The notes beneath the pieces are model-generated. The model saw only the letters and a list, made by a program, of their open reading frames with translations. It made no database searches and was not told the origin of the DNA. A DNA stretch of 18,367 nucleotides. Source: Alphaproteobacteria bacterium UBA7371. GTDB taxonomy: Bacteria > Pseudomonadota > Alphaproteobacteria > UBA8317. A program made the position numbers and the translations under genes. The stretch spans positions 1-18,367 of the forward strand of contig DKOD01000076.1 in NCBI GenBank assembly GCA_002469865.1, given 5' to 3'. This document shows, in pieces, positions 6,471 to 15,510 of the stretch (position 1 is its first letter; each line of letters begins with the position of its first letter).

Positions 6471-8463
6471 GGGCTTCATGATCGGGCAACATGCGTGCAA
6501 GACGCTGGGCATCAGCCATCAATTCTTGGTCCCGGACTAGGTCTGCCACTTTAAAATAGGGGACGCCTGACTGCCTGGTCCCGGCCATATCGCCGGCCCC
6601 GCGTAGGCGTAAATCTTCTTCGGCAATCACAAAACCATCCTCCGTATGGCGGAGAATGTTCAACCTTTCTTGGGATAAGGGGCCTAAGGGTGGGTGGTAA
6701 AGGAGCACACAGCGACCTTGTAATGCGCCACGCCCGACGCGACCGCGAAGCTGATGCAATTGGGCCAAGCCAAAACGCTCAGCATGTTCGATTATCATCA
6801 CCGTGGCTTCGGGCACATTCACACCAACCTCAATCACTGTGGTGGCCACCAACAATTGTAAGTCCCCTTGTTGAAAGCGTGCCATGACATCATCTTTGTT
6901 CAAGGCAGGCATTTGGCCATGAACCAGGCCGATTTCCGTTCCCAATTTGCTGTGGAGCCATTCCTGTCTTTGCTCTGCTGAGGTGAGGTTCAAAGCTTCG
7001 CTATCTTCCACCAGGGGGCATATCCAATAAACCCGCTCGCCACGGCTCATCACACGTTTGATGCCATCGAGCAGTTCATCAATACGGCTGGCTTGCATGG
7101 CGACCGTTTCGATTGCTTTGCGCCCAGCTGGTTTTTCGCGGATTTGCACGGCATCCAAATCACCATAAAGCGCCATGGCCAGGCTCCTGGGAATCGGCGT
7201 GGCGGTCATGGCCAACACATGAACCCCTTGGCCTTTGCCTGTGAGCCTTGCACGCTGGGCCACCCCAAAACGATGCTGTTCATCAATGACGGCCAAGCCA
7301 AGGCGTGAATACACCACATCATCTTGAAACAACGCATGGGTGCCAATGATGATGTCGGCATCACCGGCGATATCCTCTAGCGCCTTTTTGCGCTCTTTTG
7401 CCTTAAGCCTTCCACTCAAAAACACCAGGGTTAAGCCTAATGCTTCTGCCCAAGGCCTGAGGGTCTGCTCATGCTGTCTTGCCAAGAGGTCAGTGGGTGC
7501 CATCAGGCAAGATTGGCCACCAGCTTTGGCCATGGCTGCCATGGAACAAAAGGCCACAGCCGTTTTCCCAGAACCAACATCACCTTGCACCAATCGTGCC
7601 ATGACTTGGCCTGTTGCCATGTCGTTGAGGCAGGTTTGGAGCGCCATTTTTTGATCCTTTGTGAGGGCAAATGGCAGGGCTTTGAGGATTGCTGGGGCAA
7701 TGTTTGGTGATGGCTTAAGTCCCGCAACATTTTGGTGTTCTTGATGTCTTCTCAAGGCCAGGAGGCGGCGTTGGTGGGCCAATAATTCATCCAATGCCAG
7801 GCGCCTTCGGGCTTGTTCAAATTCAGGCTTATCCTCAGCATGGGGGCCATGGATCATCTCAAGGGCGGTCGCAAAATCTGGCATTTGTTGCCGTTTCAGC
7901 AATTCCTTAGGCAACCATTCAGGTGGCGGCACAAATTGCGCCAGGGCCATGCCGATGAAATGCCTCAGGCGCTGTTGGGTGAGGCCTTCTGTCAGTGGGT
8001 ATATGAGCCTGAAGTCCGCGGCATCATCGGGGAGGGTTTCGGGGTGGAGAATTTGGACGCGGCCGCGTTGCATCCTTGGTCGGCCAAGAATGGCCACACC
8101 ATGGCCTTCCGGAAACTGCCTAAGAAGCGTTTGTGGGTAGGCATGAAAGAAAAACAGTTCCACATCCAGTGCTGAGCTGCATGCAAGAATTCGGTAGGGA
8201 CTACGTCGGTAGCCCGGTTTATGGGCCTGCACATCCACGCGCATGACAACAGGCCCGTCAGGCAAGGGCAGCGCACCATCCCAATATGTTAACGATTCCC
8301 TTCGGATGGGCAGATGCAACACCAGATCAGCCAAGCGGTTGATGCCCAGGCGCTTGAGCAACATGGAAAGCTTGGGCCCAATACCGCCAATGCTTGTGGT
8401 GTCCTGTGACCATGGGTAAGAGGACGACCGGGCAGGGGGCTTGCTTTGTGTTTGGTCAGGCAT
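6409..8463 (-). CDS. recG: ATP-dependent DNA helicase RecG
   Basis: The protein is 684 aa, typical of RecG. It is a superfamily 2 double-strand translocase that remodels stalled replication forks and branched recombination intermediates. An N-terminal HhH-like segment (IGGIGPKLSMLLKRLGI) and OB-fold wedge domain (about 70-141) precede the motor. Motor motifs are Walker A GDVGSGKT (294-301), DEQH (394-397) with FGV, TATPIPRSL (420-428), and the motif V/VI region ATTVIEVGVNVPEA...FGLAQLHQLRGRVGRG. The C-terminal DLRLRGAGDMAGTRQSG corresponds to the helical hairpin/TRG region. ATG 8463 has AAGGGG about 8 nt upstream. The gene is divergent from sdhE (48-nt gap) and convergent with the DUF502 gene, whose coding ends overlap by 62 nt. 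All catalytic motifs are intact. Confidence 0.97.
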   Translation of the reverse strand: MPDQTQSKPPARSSSYPWSQDTTSIGGIGPKLSMLLKRLGINRLADLVLHLPIRRESLTYWDGALPLPDGPVVMRVDVQAHKPGYRRSPYRILACSSALDVELFFFHAYPQTLLRQFPEGHGVAILGRPRMQRGRVQILHPETLPDDAADFRLIYPLTEGLTQQRLRHFIGMALAQFVPPPEWLPKELLKRQQMPDFATALEMIHGPHAEDKPEFEQARRRLALDELLAHQRRLLALRRHQEHQNVAGLKPSPNIAPAILKALPFALTKDQKMALQTCLNDMATGQVMARLVQGDVGSGKTAVAFCSMAAMAKAGGQSCLMAPTDLLARQHEQTLRPWAEALGLTLVFLSGRLKAKERKKALEDIAGDADIIIGTHALFQDDVVYSRLGLAVIDEQHRFGVAQRARLTGKGQGVHVLAMTATPIPRSLAMALYGDLDAVQIREKPAGRKAIETVAMQASRIDELLDGIKRVMSRGERVYWICPLVEDSEALNLTSAEQRQEWLHSKLGTEIGLVHGQMPALNKDDVMARFQQGDLQLLVATTVIEVGVNVPEATVMIIEHAERFGLAQLHQLRGRVGRGALQGRCVLLYHPPLGPLSQERLNILRHTEDGFVIAEEDLRLRGAGDMAGTRQSGVPYFKVADLVRDQELMADAQRLARMLPDHEALRALDDLFAEGDLGDLRLAG

Positions 8464-8469
8464 AATTGG

Positions 8470-8482
8470 CGCCCCTTGGGCG
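8470..8482 (-). other. Small hairpin holding the recG ribosome-binding site
   Basis: The inverted repeat CGCCC-CTT-GGGCG sits just upstream of recG. In the recG transcript it reads CGCCCAAGGGGCG, so the Shine-Dalgarno sequence AAGGGG lies in the loop and 3' arm of a 5-bp GC stem. It might dampen recG translation, but the stem is short and could be chance. Confidence 0.3.
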
Positions 8483-8511
8483 TGAATGATTCATAACTAG
8501 GATGGTAAGCG

Positions 8512-8793
8512 ATGACAGATGATATGGCACAAGAAAATACCGAACTTCGGCGTAAGAGGTTGCGTTACCGTTCCTGGCACCGTGGTATCAAAGAGATGGA
8601 TATTTTGTTGGGCCAATTTGCCGATCAATTTTTGGCTGAGATGGATGACGCTGCTTTGGATGTTTATGAAAATCTCATCAGCCATAATGATCAAGAACTT
8701 TATGCTTGGATGACCGGCCGCAAACCTGTCCCAACACAAATTGACCATGAATTATTTCGGCGGATTGCTGCTGCCCATCATGTTCAACTTTGA
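8512..8793 (+). CDS. sdhE: Succinate dehydrogenase assembly factor SdhE (DUF339/Sdh5)
   Basis: The protein is 93 aa. SdhE promotes covalent attachment of FAD to the flavoprotein subunit of succinate dehydrogenase. The family motif is clear: RRKRLRYRSWHRGIKEMDILLGQFAD at 13-38, with the RGxxE element at R24-E28, followed by YENLISHNDQELYAWMTGRK. The start at 8512 has a GGATGG-like ribosome site; an internal ATG at 8524 is possible but less well placed. The gene lies 30 nt upstream of mfd on the same strand and is divergent from recG, the arrangement commonly seen in Alphaproteobacteria. Sdh genes are not in the window. The length and motifs are normal. Confidence 0.95.
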   Translation: MTDDMAQENTELRRKRLRYRSWHRGIKEMDILLGQFADQFLAEMDDAALDVYENLISHNDQELYAWMTGRKPVPTQIDHELFRRIAAAHHVQL

Positions 8794-8823
8794 TGATGTC
8801 CATGTTGTGAACAGGCCCATGCC

Positions 8824-11800
8824 ATGACCATATGGAGTGGTTTGCCTGAGGGGTTGGACGCCAAGTTGTTGGCCGAAGAACAGGTTCGTCACCCCTCCAG
8901 AAAATTGATCATCATGCCCGATGGTGCCCGTGCTGAACGGTTGGCAGAACAGCTGGAATTTTTTGCCCCAACACAATTGGTTCAATATTTCCCAGCTTGG
9001 GATTGTTTGCCTTATGACCGTGTCTCCCCTGCACCCGATATTGCCTCAAGGCGTCTGTCAGTCCTTGAACGTATATCCCGTGATGAGGGTGAGCCACTTA
9101 TCCTGGTCACCACCAGCAATGCCTATTCTCAGAAGGTGGTTCCACGTTCTTTTGTTCGTGACCACACGGTTAGGCTCTTAGCCGGTCGTGAAATTCATGT
9201 GGACCGTTTGCTGCGCTGGCTGGCCCATCAAGGCTACCTGCGCACAGGCACGGTGCGTGAAAGTGGCGAATTTGCCGTGCGCGGTGGTATTATTGATATT
9301 TTCCCCACAGGTCGATTGTCCCCGGTGCGCTTGGATCTGTTTGGCAGTCAAATTGAAAGCGTGAGCCGCTTCGACCCAGAAAGTCAGTTGCGCACACGCG
9401 AAATCAAAGGAATTATATTGTTGCCCGCCACGGAATATGGTTTGGACCCCCAGACCTGCCAAAAATTCCGTAGCCAATATTTGTCTCATTTTGGTGCTGC
9501 TGGTGCTGCTGATCCCATGCTTGAAGCAATTACCGAGGGAAGCCGTTTTCGTGGGGCAGAACATTTGTTGCCCCTTTTCCACGACCATCTTGAAAGCCTC
9601 TCGGATTTTGGCGGATTTGCTGAGATATTTGTTCATGAATTGGGCATTTCTTCGATGAATGAGCGTCAGGCAGAAATCCAAGATTACCATCAAGCACGCC
9701 TGCGTCAGGAAGGGCGGGGCGATATCTACCGCATTTTGCCGCCTGAAGAGATGTATCTTCAACCAGAGCTTTGGGAGAGGTTGGTTGATCATGCCATCAA
9801 GATCACGCCGGACCACCGCCCAGAAGCAGATCATGTTGTGGGGTTTGATGGGCGCCGTGCGCCTGATTACGCCGCAGCCCGAAAAAATGAAGGCACCAAT
9901 GTTTTTAAGGCCTTTATCGATGATGTTTTGCGTGAGGTGAAGGATAGGCAATTGGTTCTTGCTTGCCATTCTGTGGGCTCCAGGGATCGGATGATGGGCC
10001 TGTTGAAAGACCAAGGCTTCGAGCGCGGGGTGGCAGTGGAAGATTGGGCCCATGTCAGCGACCAGACGCTTGGATTGCTGAGCATGGTGGTTCTTCCGCT
10101 TGAGCATGGTTTCCAAAATCGGGACATGATCGTTTATTCCGAGTCGGATGTTGTGGGCCAACGCATGCAAAGGAAGCAACGTCGGCGCAATGCTGACCGC
10201 TTTCTTGCCGAGGCATCAAGTCTTCACCCAGGAGATCTTATTGTCCATGCCGATCATGGGATTGGTCGTTATGAAGGGCTGGAGACACTTGATATCAACA
10301 ATGCCCCCCATGATTGCTTGAACCTGACCTATCATGGCGGGGATCGTCTTTATGTGCCCGTGGAGAATATCGATCGCCTAACCCGTTATGGCAGCGACAA
10401 TCCTGACGCCCAACTTGACCGTTTGGGCGGGGCTGCTTGGCAGGCAAAAAAAGCAAAACTTAAGGAAAAAATTGCCGAAATGGCCGAGGGGCTTGTGCGC
10501 ACAGCCGCCATGCGTAAGTTGAAAGATGCGCCGCGTTTTGACGCCAATGACAGTATTTATCACGATTTTTGTGCAAGGTTTCCCTATGAGGAAACCGATG
10601 ACCAATTGCGGGCCATTGCTGAGGTGGCCATGGATATGCAGCGTGGCACCCCCATGGATCGGCTTATTTGCGGTGATGTTGGTTTTGGCAAAACCGAGGT
10701 GGCATTAAGAGCGGCCTTCTTGGCTGCCATTCAAGGAAAACAGGTGGCAGTGGTGGTGCCGACGACCTTATTGGCACGTCAGCATATGAGAAGTTTCCAG
10801 GAGCGTTTTGAGGGCTGGCCGTTAAAGCTGCGTCAGCTTTCACGCATGGTCACGGCCCGGGAAGCAAAAGATACAAAGGAAGGCTTGGCCTCCGGCGATA
10901 TCGATTTGGTGATTGGGACCCATGCGTTGTTTTCCAAAGATGTGTCATTCAAAGATCTTGGCTTGGTGATTATCGATGAGGAACAGCATTTTGGTGTGGG
11001 CCATAAAGAGAAGCTCAAAGAACTAAAGGCGGACATTCATGTCTTAACTCTTTCGGCCACACCCATCCCCCGCACATTACAGCTTGCACTTTCTGGGGCC
11101 CGGGATCTTTCTCTTATCACCACGCCGCCAATAGATCGTTTGGCGGTGAGGACCTATGTCTCGCCCTTTGATGCAGTCATGATCCGCGAGGCATTGCTTC
11201 GGGAAAAATACCGTGGGGGCCAAAGTTTTCTGGTGGTTCCAAGAATTAAGGATTTGAAGGGGCTGGAAGAATTTTTGCGCGAAGAAGTGCCTGAAATCAG
11301 CTACCGTATCGGCCATGGTCAAATGAGCCCAACCGAGCTCGATGAGGTCATGAATGGTTATTATGACGGACGGTTTGACGTGCTCTTGGCCACCTCCATC
11401 ATCGAATCTGGCATCGATATCCCATCTGCCAATACCATGGTGATCCATCATGCAGATCAATTTGGGCTGGCCCAACTTTACCAATTGCGCGGTCGGGTGG
11501 GGCGCTCCAAGGTTCGGGGTTATGCCTATTTAACCACCTCGCCCAAAAAACTGCTCAGCAGCAATGCAGAAAAAAGACTAGCTGTGCTGCAATCCCTTGA
11601 TTCCCTGGGGGCAGGATTTACCTTGGCAAGCCATGATCTTGATTTGCGTGGGGCTGGTAATCTTCTGGGTGATGACCAATCTGGGCATATCAAAGAAGTA
11701 GGGTTTGAACTTTATCAATCCATGCTTGAGGAGGCTGTGGCAGCATTATCAAGCGAAGTTGGGGAGGCAGAATCCTTGGGCCAAGGCCAATTTGCCCCGA

Positions 11801-12252
11801 ACATCAATTTGGAATTGGCGGTGCTTATTCCAGAGTCATATGTGCAGGACTTGGATTTGAGGCTTGGGCTTTACAGACGCCTTGGTCAGTTGGACGAAGC
11901 AGGTTCGGTTGACCAATTTGGTGCCGAATTGATCGATCGATTTGGGCCCTTACCACCGGAAGTTGACCACCTGTTGCGCGTGGTCAAGCTCAAGCTTGTT
12001 TGCCGATCTGCCATGGTGGATCGTGTTGATGCAGGTCCTAAGGGCGTGTTACTTGGCTTTCATCAGGATCGTTTTCCAAATCCCGCTGGTCTTCTATCTT
12101 TCATCGACCAATCACGCGGAATGCTGCGGCTTCGTCCTGACCATCGGATGGTGGTGGGCAAAAGTTGGGTAAGCCCACTCATGAGGCTGCAGGGCCTCCA
12201 GCAGCTTATCGAAGAATTGGCAGAGGTTGCCCGGATTGAGCAAGCAGCCTAA
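8824..12252 (+). CDS. mfd: Transcription-repair coupling factor Mfd
   Basis: The protein is 1142 aa, full length for Mfd. Mfd displaces RNA polymerase stalled at lesions and recruits UvrA. The UvrB-like N-terminal module is present (YFPAWDCLPYDRVSP about residues 57-72; GEFAVRGGIIDIFPTGR about 150-165). The RNA-polymerase-interacting domain starts near 467 (LHPGDLIVHADHGIGRYEGL). The RecG-like translocase has Walker A GDVGFGKTEVA from 617, DEEQHFGVG from 718, SATPIPRTLQLAL, and ATSIIESGIDIPSANT with QLRGRVGRS. The TRG-type motif LGAGFTLASHDLDLRGAGNLLG is near 925-945. A C-terminal D7 regulatory domain follows from about 990. The ATG at 8824 (MTIWSGLPEGLD) follows the sdhE stop by 30 nt, so the two are probably co-transcribed. 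The TAA stop overlaps the opposite-strand stop of the acyl-CoA synthetase gene. Confidence 0.98.
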   Translation: MTIWSGLPEGLDAKLLAEEQVRHPSRKLIIMPDGARAERLAEQLEFFAPTQLVQYFPAWDCLPYDRVSPAPDIASRRLSVLERISRDEGEPLILVTTSNAYSQKVVPRSFVRDHTVRLLAGREIHVDRLLRWLAHQGYLRTGTVRESGEFAVRGGIIDIFPTGRLSPVRLDLFGSQIESVSRFDPESQLRTREIKGIILLPATEYGLDPQTCQKFRSQYLSHFGAAGAADPMLEAITEGSRFRGAEHLLPLFHDHLESLSDFGGFAEIFVHELGISSMNERQAEIQDYHQARLRQEGRGDIYRILPPEEMYLQPELWERLVDHAIKITPDHRPEADHVVGFDGRRAPDYAAARKNEGTNVFKAFIDDVLREVKDRQLVLACHSVGSRDRMMGLLKDQGFERGVAVEDWAHVSDQTLGLLSMVVLPLEHGFQNRDMIVYSESDVVGQRMQRKQRRRNADRFLAEASSLHPGDLIVHADHGIGRYEGLETLDINNAPHDCLNLTYHGGDRLYVPVENIDRLTRYGSDNPDAQLDRLGGAAWQAKKAKLKEKIAEMAEGLVRTAAMRKLKDAPRFDANDSIYHDFCARFPYEETDDQLRAIAEVAMDMQRGTPMDRLICGDVGFGKTEVALRAAFLAAIQGKQVAVVVPTTLLARQHMRSFQERFEGWPLKLRQLSRMVTAREAKDTKEGLASGDIDLVIGTHALFSKDVSFKDLGLVIIDEEQHFGVGHKEKLKELKADIHVLTLSATPIPRTLQLALSGARDLSLITTPPIDRLAVRTYVSPFDAVMIREALLREKYRGGQSFLVVPRIKDLKGLEEFLREEVPEISYRIGHGQMSPTELDEVMNGYYDGRFDVLLATSIIESGIDIPSANTMVIHHADQFGLAQLYQLRGRVGRSKVRGYAYLTTSPKKLLSSNAEKRLAVLQSLDSLGAGFTLASHDLDLRGAGNLLGDDQSGHIKEVGFELYQSMLEEAVAALSSEVGEAESLGQGQFAPNINLELAVLIPESYVQDLDLRLGLYRRLGQLDEAGSVDQFGAELIDRFGPLPPEVDHLLRVVKLKLVCRSAMVDRVDAGPKGVLLGFHQDRFPNPAGLLSFIDQSRGMLRLRPDHRMVVGKSWVSPLMRLQGLQQLIEELAEVARIEQAA

Positions 12253-13739
12253 TCGTCAATTTCCTGGACATGGCCGGGTAGGGATCGGCGCTTTAATTTG
12301 CCATTTGCTGTTCGTGGCAATTGCCCCATGGAGACAAAAATCTTGGGCATTTTGTAGGCAGCAAGTCGCTCCTCCAAAAATTTTTGCACATCCTTTTGAT
12401 CAACATTCTTGCCAACATAAAATGCGCCAATGAGGCTTAAATCGTCACGTATAGCGACCTCACGAACCGCAGCTTCTTCGATCAATGGGTATTCCAAAAG
12501 GGCATTTTCAACATCTTCAGGCGACACGCGGTAGCCCAGGGCATTCATAAGGTCATCACCACGACCCTCATGCCAAAAATACCCATCTTCATCAAAATGA
12601 CCCACGTCACCACCCAAGAACCAATGTCCCCGGAACATGGATTTCGTATCTGTTTCTTCATGGAGGTAACCAAGCATTAACCCAGGATCATCACGAGATA
12701 TGGCCAAGTATCCGGTTTGACCCGTTGGCAATGGCTCAATGCCATGGGAATCCATTGGCAGGACGCAGATATTTCGTCCCCGTTGCGGCTTGCCGGGGCT
12801 TCCTGGTCGCACCTCCAGGCCTGGCCCAGTGGAAATAAAGGTGGAGATTTCACTTTGTCCAAGGGCTTCATACAATTCCTTGCCGGTGACATGCTGCCAT
12901 GATTTGCGTAAGTCCGGGTGCAAAGCCTCCCCAGCCGAGATGCCATGGCGTAGGGCATGAAAGCTTGCGTTGATGTTGTGGGATGATTGTTTCAACAATT
13001 TTCGGTAAACACCGGGCACCGCCGCAAAAATAGTTGCAGCTTCCATCTCTGCAATGGCCATCAAACGCTCAACGTCACGTTCGCCAAGGTCGATTAAGCC
13101 AGTGGCCCCCGTGGCAAGTGGGTCCAGGAATCCAGCGCCAAGGGTGTAGGTCCAATTCAAGCCACCGGCATGCAGCACCCTGTCGCTAGATGTGATGCCA
13201 TACCAATCCTCATACATCGGTCGTCGGCCAATAATGGTTCGTTGGGCATGCAACACTGCCTTTGGGTTTCCTGTGGAACCAGAGGTGAACACCAAAAAGG
13301 CAGGGTCATCTTCTTTTGTGTGCTGGCAATTGAATGCGCCTGGGTCATGTTGAGCGTCTTCTTGCAAATGCCAGATGCTCATAACATCGGGACCATCAAG
13401 CCGGTCGCTCACCACCAAAGATGCATTTACCTGGTTGGCCATTTTTCGAATTTCGGTTGGTGTGAGTAAGTTGGAAAGTGGTGATGGAACAAGTCCTCGG
13501 GCAATACAGCCTAAAAAGGTGAAGGCCATTTCTAGGCTATTGCCCAAATCCAACAGAATGATCGATCCAGGTGCAACATGTTTTGCAATGGCATGGCCAT
13601 GACGCATGGCAAGTTTGCGGCAATCGGCGCGGTCATGCCTGGAGGACTTCATGTCATCCCCAACCATCACCAAGGTGTTTTGGTCATCGGGAAACCTATC
13701 GTCGAGCAGGTAGCCTGCCAGGTTAAAATCTTTGCTCAC
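12249..13739 (-). CDS. AMP-forming acyl-CoA synthetase / ligase (ANL superfamily)
   Basis: The protein is 496 aa. It belongs to the adenylate-forming ligases that activate a carboxylic acid as acyl-AMP and then form the CoA thioester. Motifs in order: phosphate-binding loop FTSGSTGNPK (151-160), YEALGQSE (290-297, A5 position), GHFDEDGYFWHEGRGDDLMN (about 380-399, with the hinge region) followed by LGYRVSPEDVE, and the catalytic lysine K481 in RTANGKLKR. The short length and the ALGQSE motif resemble acetate/benzoate/medium-chain type synthetases; the substrate cannot be read from the sequence. The start is GTG at 13739, overlapping the TGA of the upstream solute-binding protein gene as GTGA, which argues for translational coupling. 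The TAG stop overlaps the mfd stop on the other strand. All key residues appear intact. Confidence 0.9.
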   Translation of the reverse strand: MSKDFNLAGYLLDDRFPDDQNTLVMVGDDMKSSRHDRADCRKLAMRHGHAIAKHVAPGSIILLDLGNSLEMAFTFLGCIARGLVPSPLSNLLTPTEIRKMANQVNASLVVSDRLDGPDVMSIWHLQEDAQHDPGAFNCQHTKEDDPAFLVFTSGSTGNPKAVLHAQRTIIGRRPMYEDWYGITSSDRVLHAGGLNWTYTLGAGFLDPLATGATGLIDLGERDVERLMAIAEMEAATIFAAVPGVYRKLLKQSSHNINASFHALRHGISAGEALHPDLRKSWQHVTGKELYEALGQSEISTFISTGPGLEVRPGSPGKPQRGRNICVLPMDSHGIEPLPTGQTGYLAISRDDPGLMLGYLHEETDTKSMFRGHWFLGGDVGHFDEDGYFWHEGRGDDLMNALGYRVSPEDVENALLEYPLIEEAAVREVAIRDDLSLIGAFYVGKNVDQKDVQKFLEERLAAYKMPKIFVSMGQLPRTANGKLKRRSLPGHVQEIDD

Positions 13740-15463
13740 TGATCACGCCACCAACTATCCATTTGAATGCCGTATAAGGAGGTGCGCTCCGGGGTGCCAA
13801 TGCCGGCATTAAGGGCGACCCGGTCACGATCATCATAGAAAAATGGAACCACCATTTGGGATCGTTTTAAACCAACCATTAGGTCTTGCATGGCTGTGGT
13901 GAACATATCTTCATTGGTTGCATCGACGAGCCGTGCAATGGCATCATCCACACAGCTTGATTTGAGGCCGGCATAATTTCGGCTGCCCTCATTATCGGCG
14001 GCTTCACTGCCCCAATAATAAGCTTGTTCATTACCAGGGGAGAGGGAGACGTACCAACGCCATATCGTTGCGTCGTAAGAAAAGCCCTGCATGCGGTCGG
14101 TGAATTGGCTGGAATCCACAAGACGAACGCTGGCATCGATGCCGCTTTGGGTTAATGCATTGGCATAGGTAACCAAAATACGTTCCGACGCAGCATCCTT
14201 GGCCATGATTTCCAACCGAAATACTGAGCCATCTGGAAGCCGCCAGCGGCCATCTTTTAATGCCAAACCCGCTTGTTGGAACAAACCAAAGGCTTTTCGT
14301 TTTGCTCTTCTTGGGTCGGTAAATTCGGCCATATCCTTTTTAGGAACAAAGCTTGGGTCTTTATTCATGCAATTTGCCATGACCTGGCTTGCTTCCATGG
14401 CAAGATCGGTGTTGGAAAAATAACCGTCAATATGTTTGCGTTGTCCCCCAAAAAAGGCTTCACCAATCTCGTCTGCGGGAAACAAAAGGTTTAACCCACG
14501 GCGAACTTGCCACTTATCCAAAGGAGGAATCCGGCTGTTCAGCACCATGCCTTCAAGGCCAGATGGGCGGCCATGGGAAAATTCCCTTTGCACAATTTGC
14601 CCCTCATTTGCGGCAGGAAATTGGTAGGCTTGCTGCCAGTGTAGCGGATCAGAATCGATATAAACATCAATCAAACCTGCCTTAAAAGATTCAAATAACG
14701 CATTGGAATCACGATAATAATCAATAATTATCTCATCAAAATTAAAGCGTCCCTTATTGATATTCTTTTGCTGACCCCAATAATCATCGCGCCGTTTCAG
14801 AACCAATTGCCTACCAAAATCTGCTGATGCCACTTGGTACGGGCCAGAACCCAGGATGCGCTCCAACTTCCCATCGATAAAGGCCTGCCTATCGGTGGCA
14901 TGGGCAGGTAGCACAGGCATTAATGCCATGATGAGGGCCAATTCCCTATTATCCTTGGGCAAATCAAAGGTGATGGACGCATCGTTATCGCTTTGGGCCT
15001 TAACAACCTTGCTGTAATAGCTGCGATGGTTTGGTCGCCCGTGATCACGAAGCAATTCAAACGAAAACAACACATCTTTTGCGGTAACTTGTTGGCCATC
15101 GGCAAAACGCGCATTTGGATCAATGGTGAAGGTGATGCTGCTACGGTCGTCGGAAAGGCTGATATCAGATGCCAATTGCCCATAGATGGAAAAAGGCTCA
15201 TCCCAGCTACGTGTTCCAAGGGATTCGTGAACATACACACGTAGTTCATAGGGGGATTGACCGCGAATTTGAAAGGGGTTGAGGCTGTTAAAGCTGCCCA
15301 CATGGCCCATGGTAAAACGCCCACCTTTGGGGGCGTTTTCATTGACATAGGAAAGTGGCCCTTCGCCATCCCATTGGGCAGAACCAATCATGGCAATTTG
15401 ACCGTGACCAGAAAACGTCACGACAAATAAACAGAGAATCGAAAGAGCGACGGATTTTATCAT
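13736..15463 (-). CDS. Periplasmic oligopeptide-binding protein, YejA-type (SBP family 5)
   Basis: The protein is 575 aa. It is a family 5 ABC-transporter substrate-binding protein of the YejA (microcin C/oligopeptide) subgroup. A hydrophobic signal peptide is seen at about residues 4-17 (VALSILCLFVVTFS), without a classical AxA cleavage site. YejA-type blocks follow: YVNENAPKGGRFTMGHVGSF, NSLNPFQIRG, SFELLRDHGRPNHRSYYSKV, LGSGPYQV, RRDDYWGQQKNINKGRFNFDEI, and the C-terminal SPGNEQAYYWGSEAADNEGSRNYAG. I chose ATG 15463 because the signal peptide starts there; upstream codons to 15595 overlap chrR and are unlike the family, and the ribosome site is weak. No permease or ATPase genes (yejB/E/F) are present; the neighbours are chrR (47-nt gap) and an acyl-CoA synthetase (GTGA overlap). 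The ligand is unknown. Confidence 0.88.
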   Translation of the reverse strand: MIKSVALSILCLFVVTFSGHGQIAMIGSAQWDGEGPLSYVNENAPKGGRFTMGHVGSFNSLNPFQIRGQSPYELRVYVHESLGTRSWDEPFSIYGQLASDISLSDDRSSITFTIDPNARFADGQQVTAKDVLFSFELLRDHGRPNHRSYYSKVVKAQSDNDASITFDLPKDNRELALIMALMPVLPAHATDRQAFIDGKLERILGSGPYQVASADFGRQLVLKRRDDYWGQQKNINKGRFNFDEIIIDYYRDSNALFESFKAGLIDVYIDSDPLHWQQAYQFPAANEGQIVQREFSHGRPSGLEGMVLNSRIPPLDKWQVRRGLNLLFPADEIGEAFFGGQRKHIDGYFSNTDLAMEASQVMANCMNKDPSFVPKKDMAEFTDPRRAKRKAFGLFQQAGLALKDGRWRLPDGSVFRLEIMAKDAASERILVTYANALTQSGIDASVRLVDSSQFTDRMQGFSYDATIWRWYVSLSPGNEQAYYWGSEAADNEGSRNYAGLKSSCVDDAIARLVDATNEDMFTTAMQDLMVGLKRSQMVVPFFYDDRDRVALNAGIGTPERTSLYGIQMDSWWRDQ

Positions 15464-15510
15464 GATCGCAATGCTAACGACCAAGCGGAAAGGGTGCAAA
15501 TTCTTCGGTG

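Noticed and set aside
9178..10179. 333-codon open frame antisense to mfd
   Set aside because: It lies wholly inside the intact mfd gene, has no recognisable domain and low-complexity His/Gln-rich composition, and is explained by the codon bias of the sense gene.
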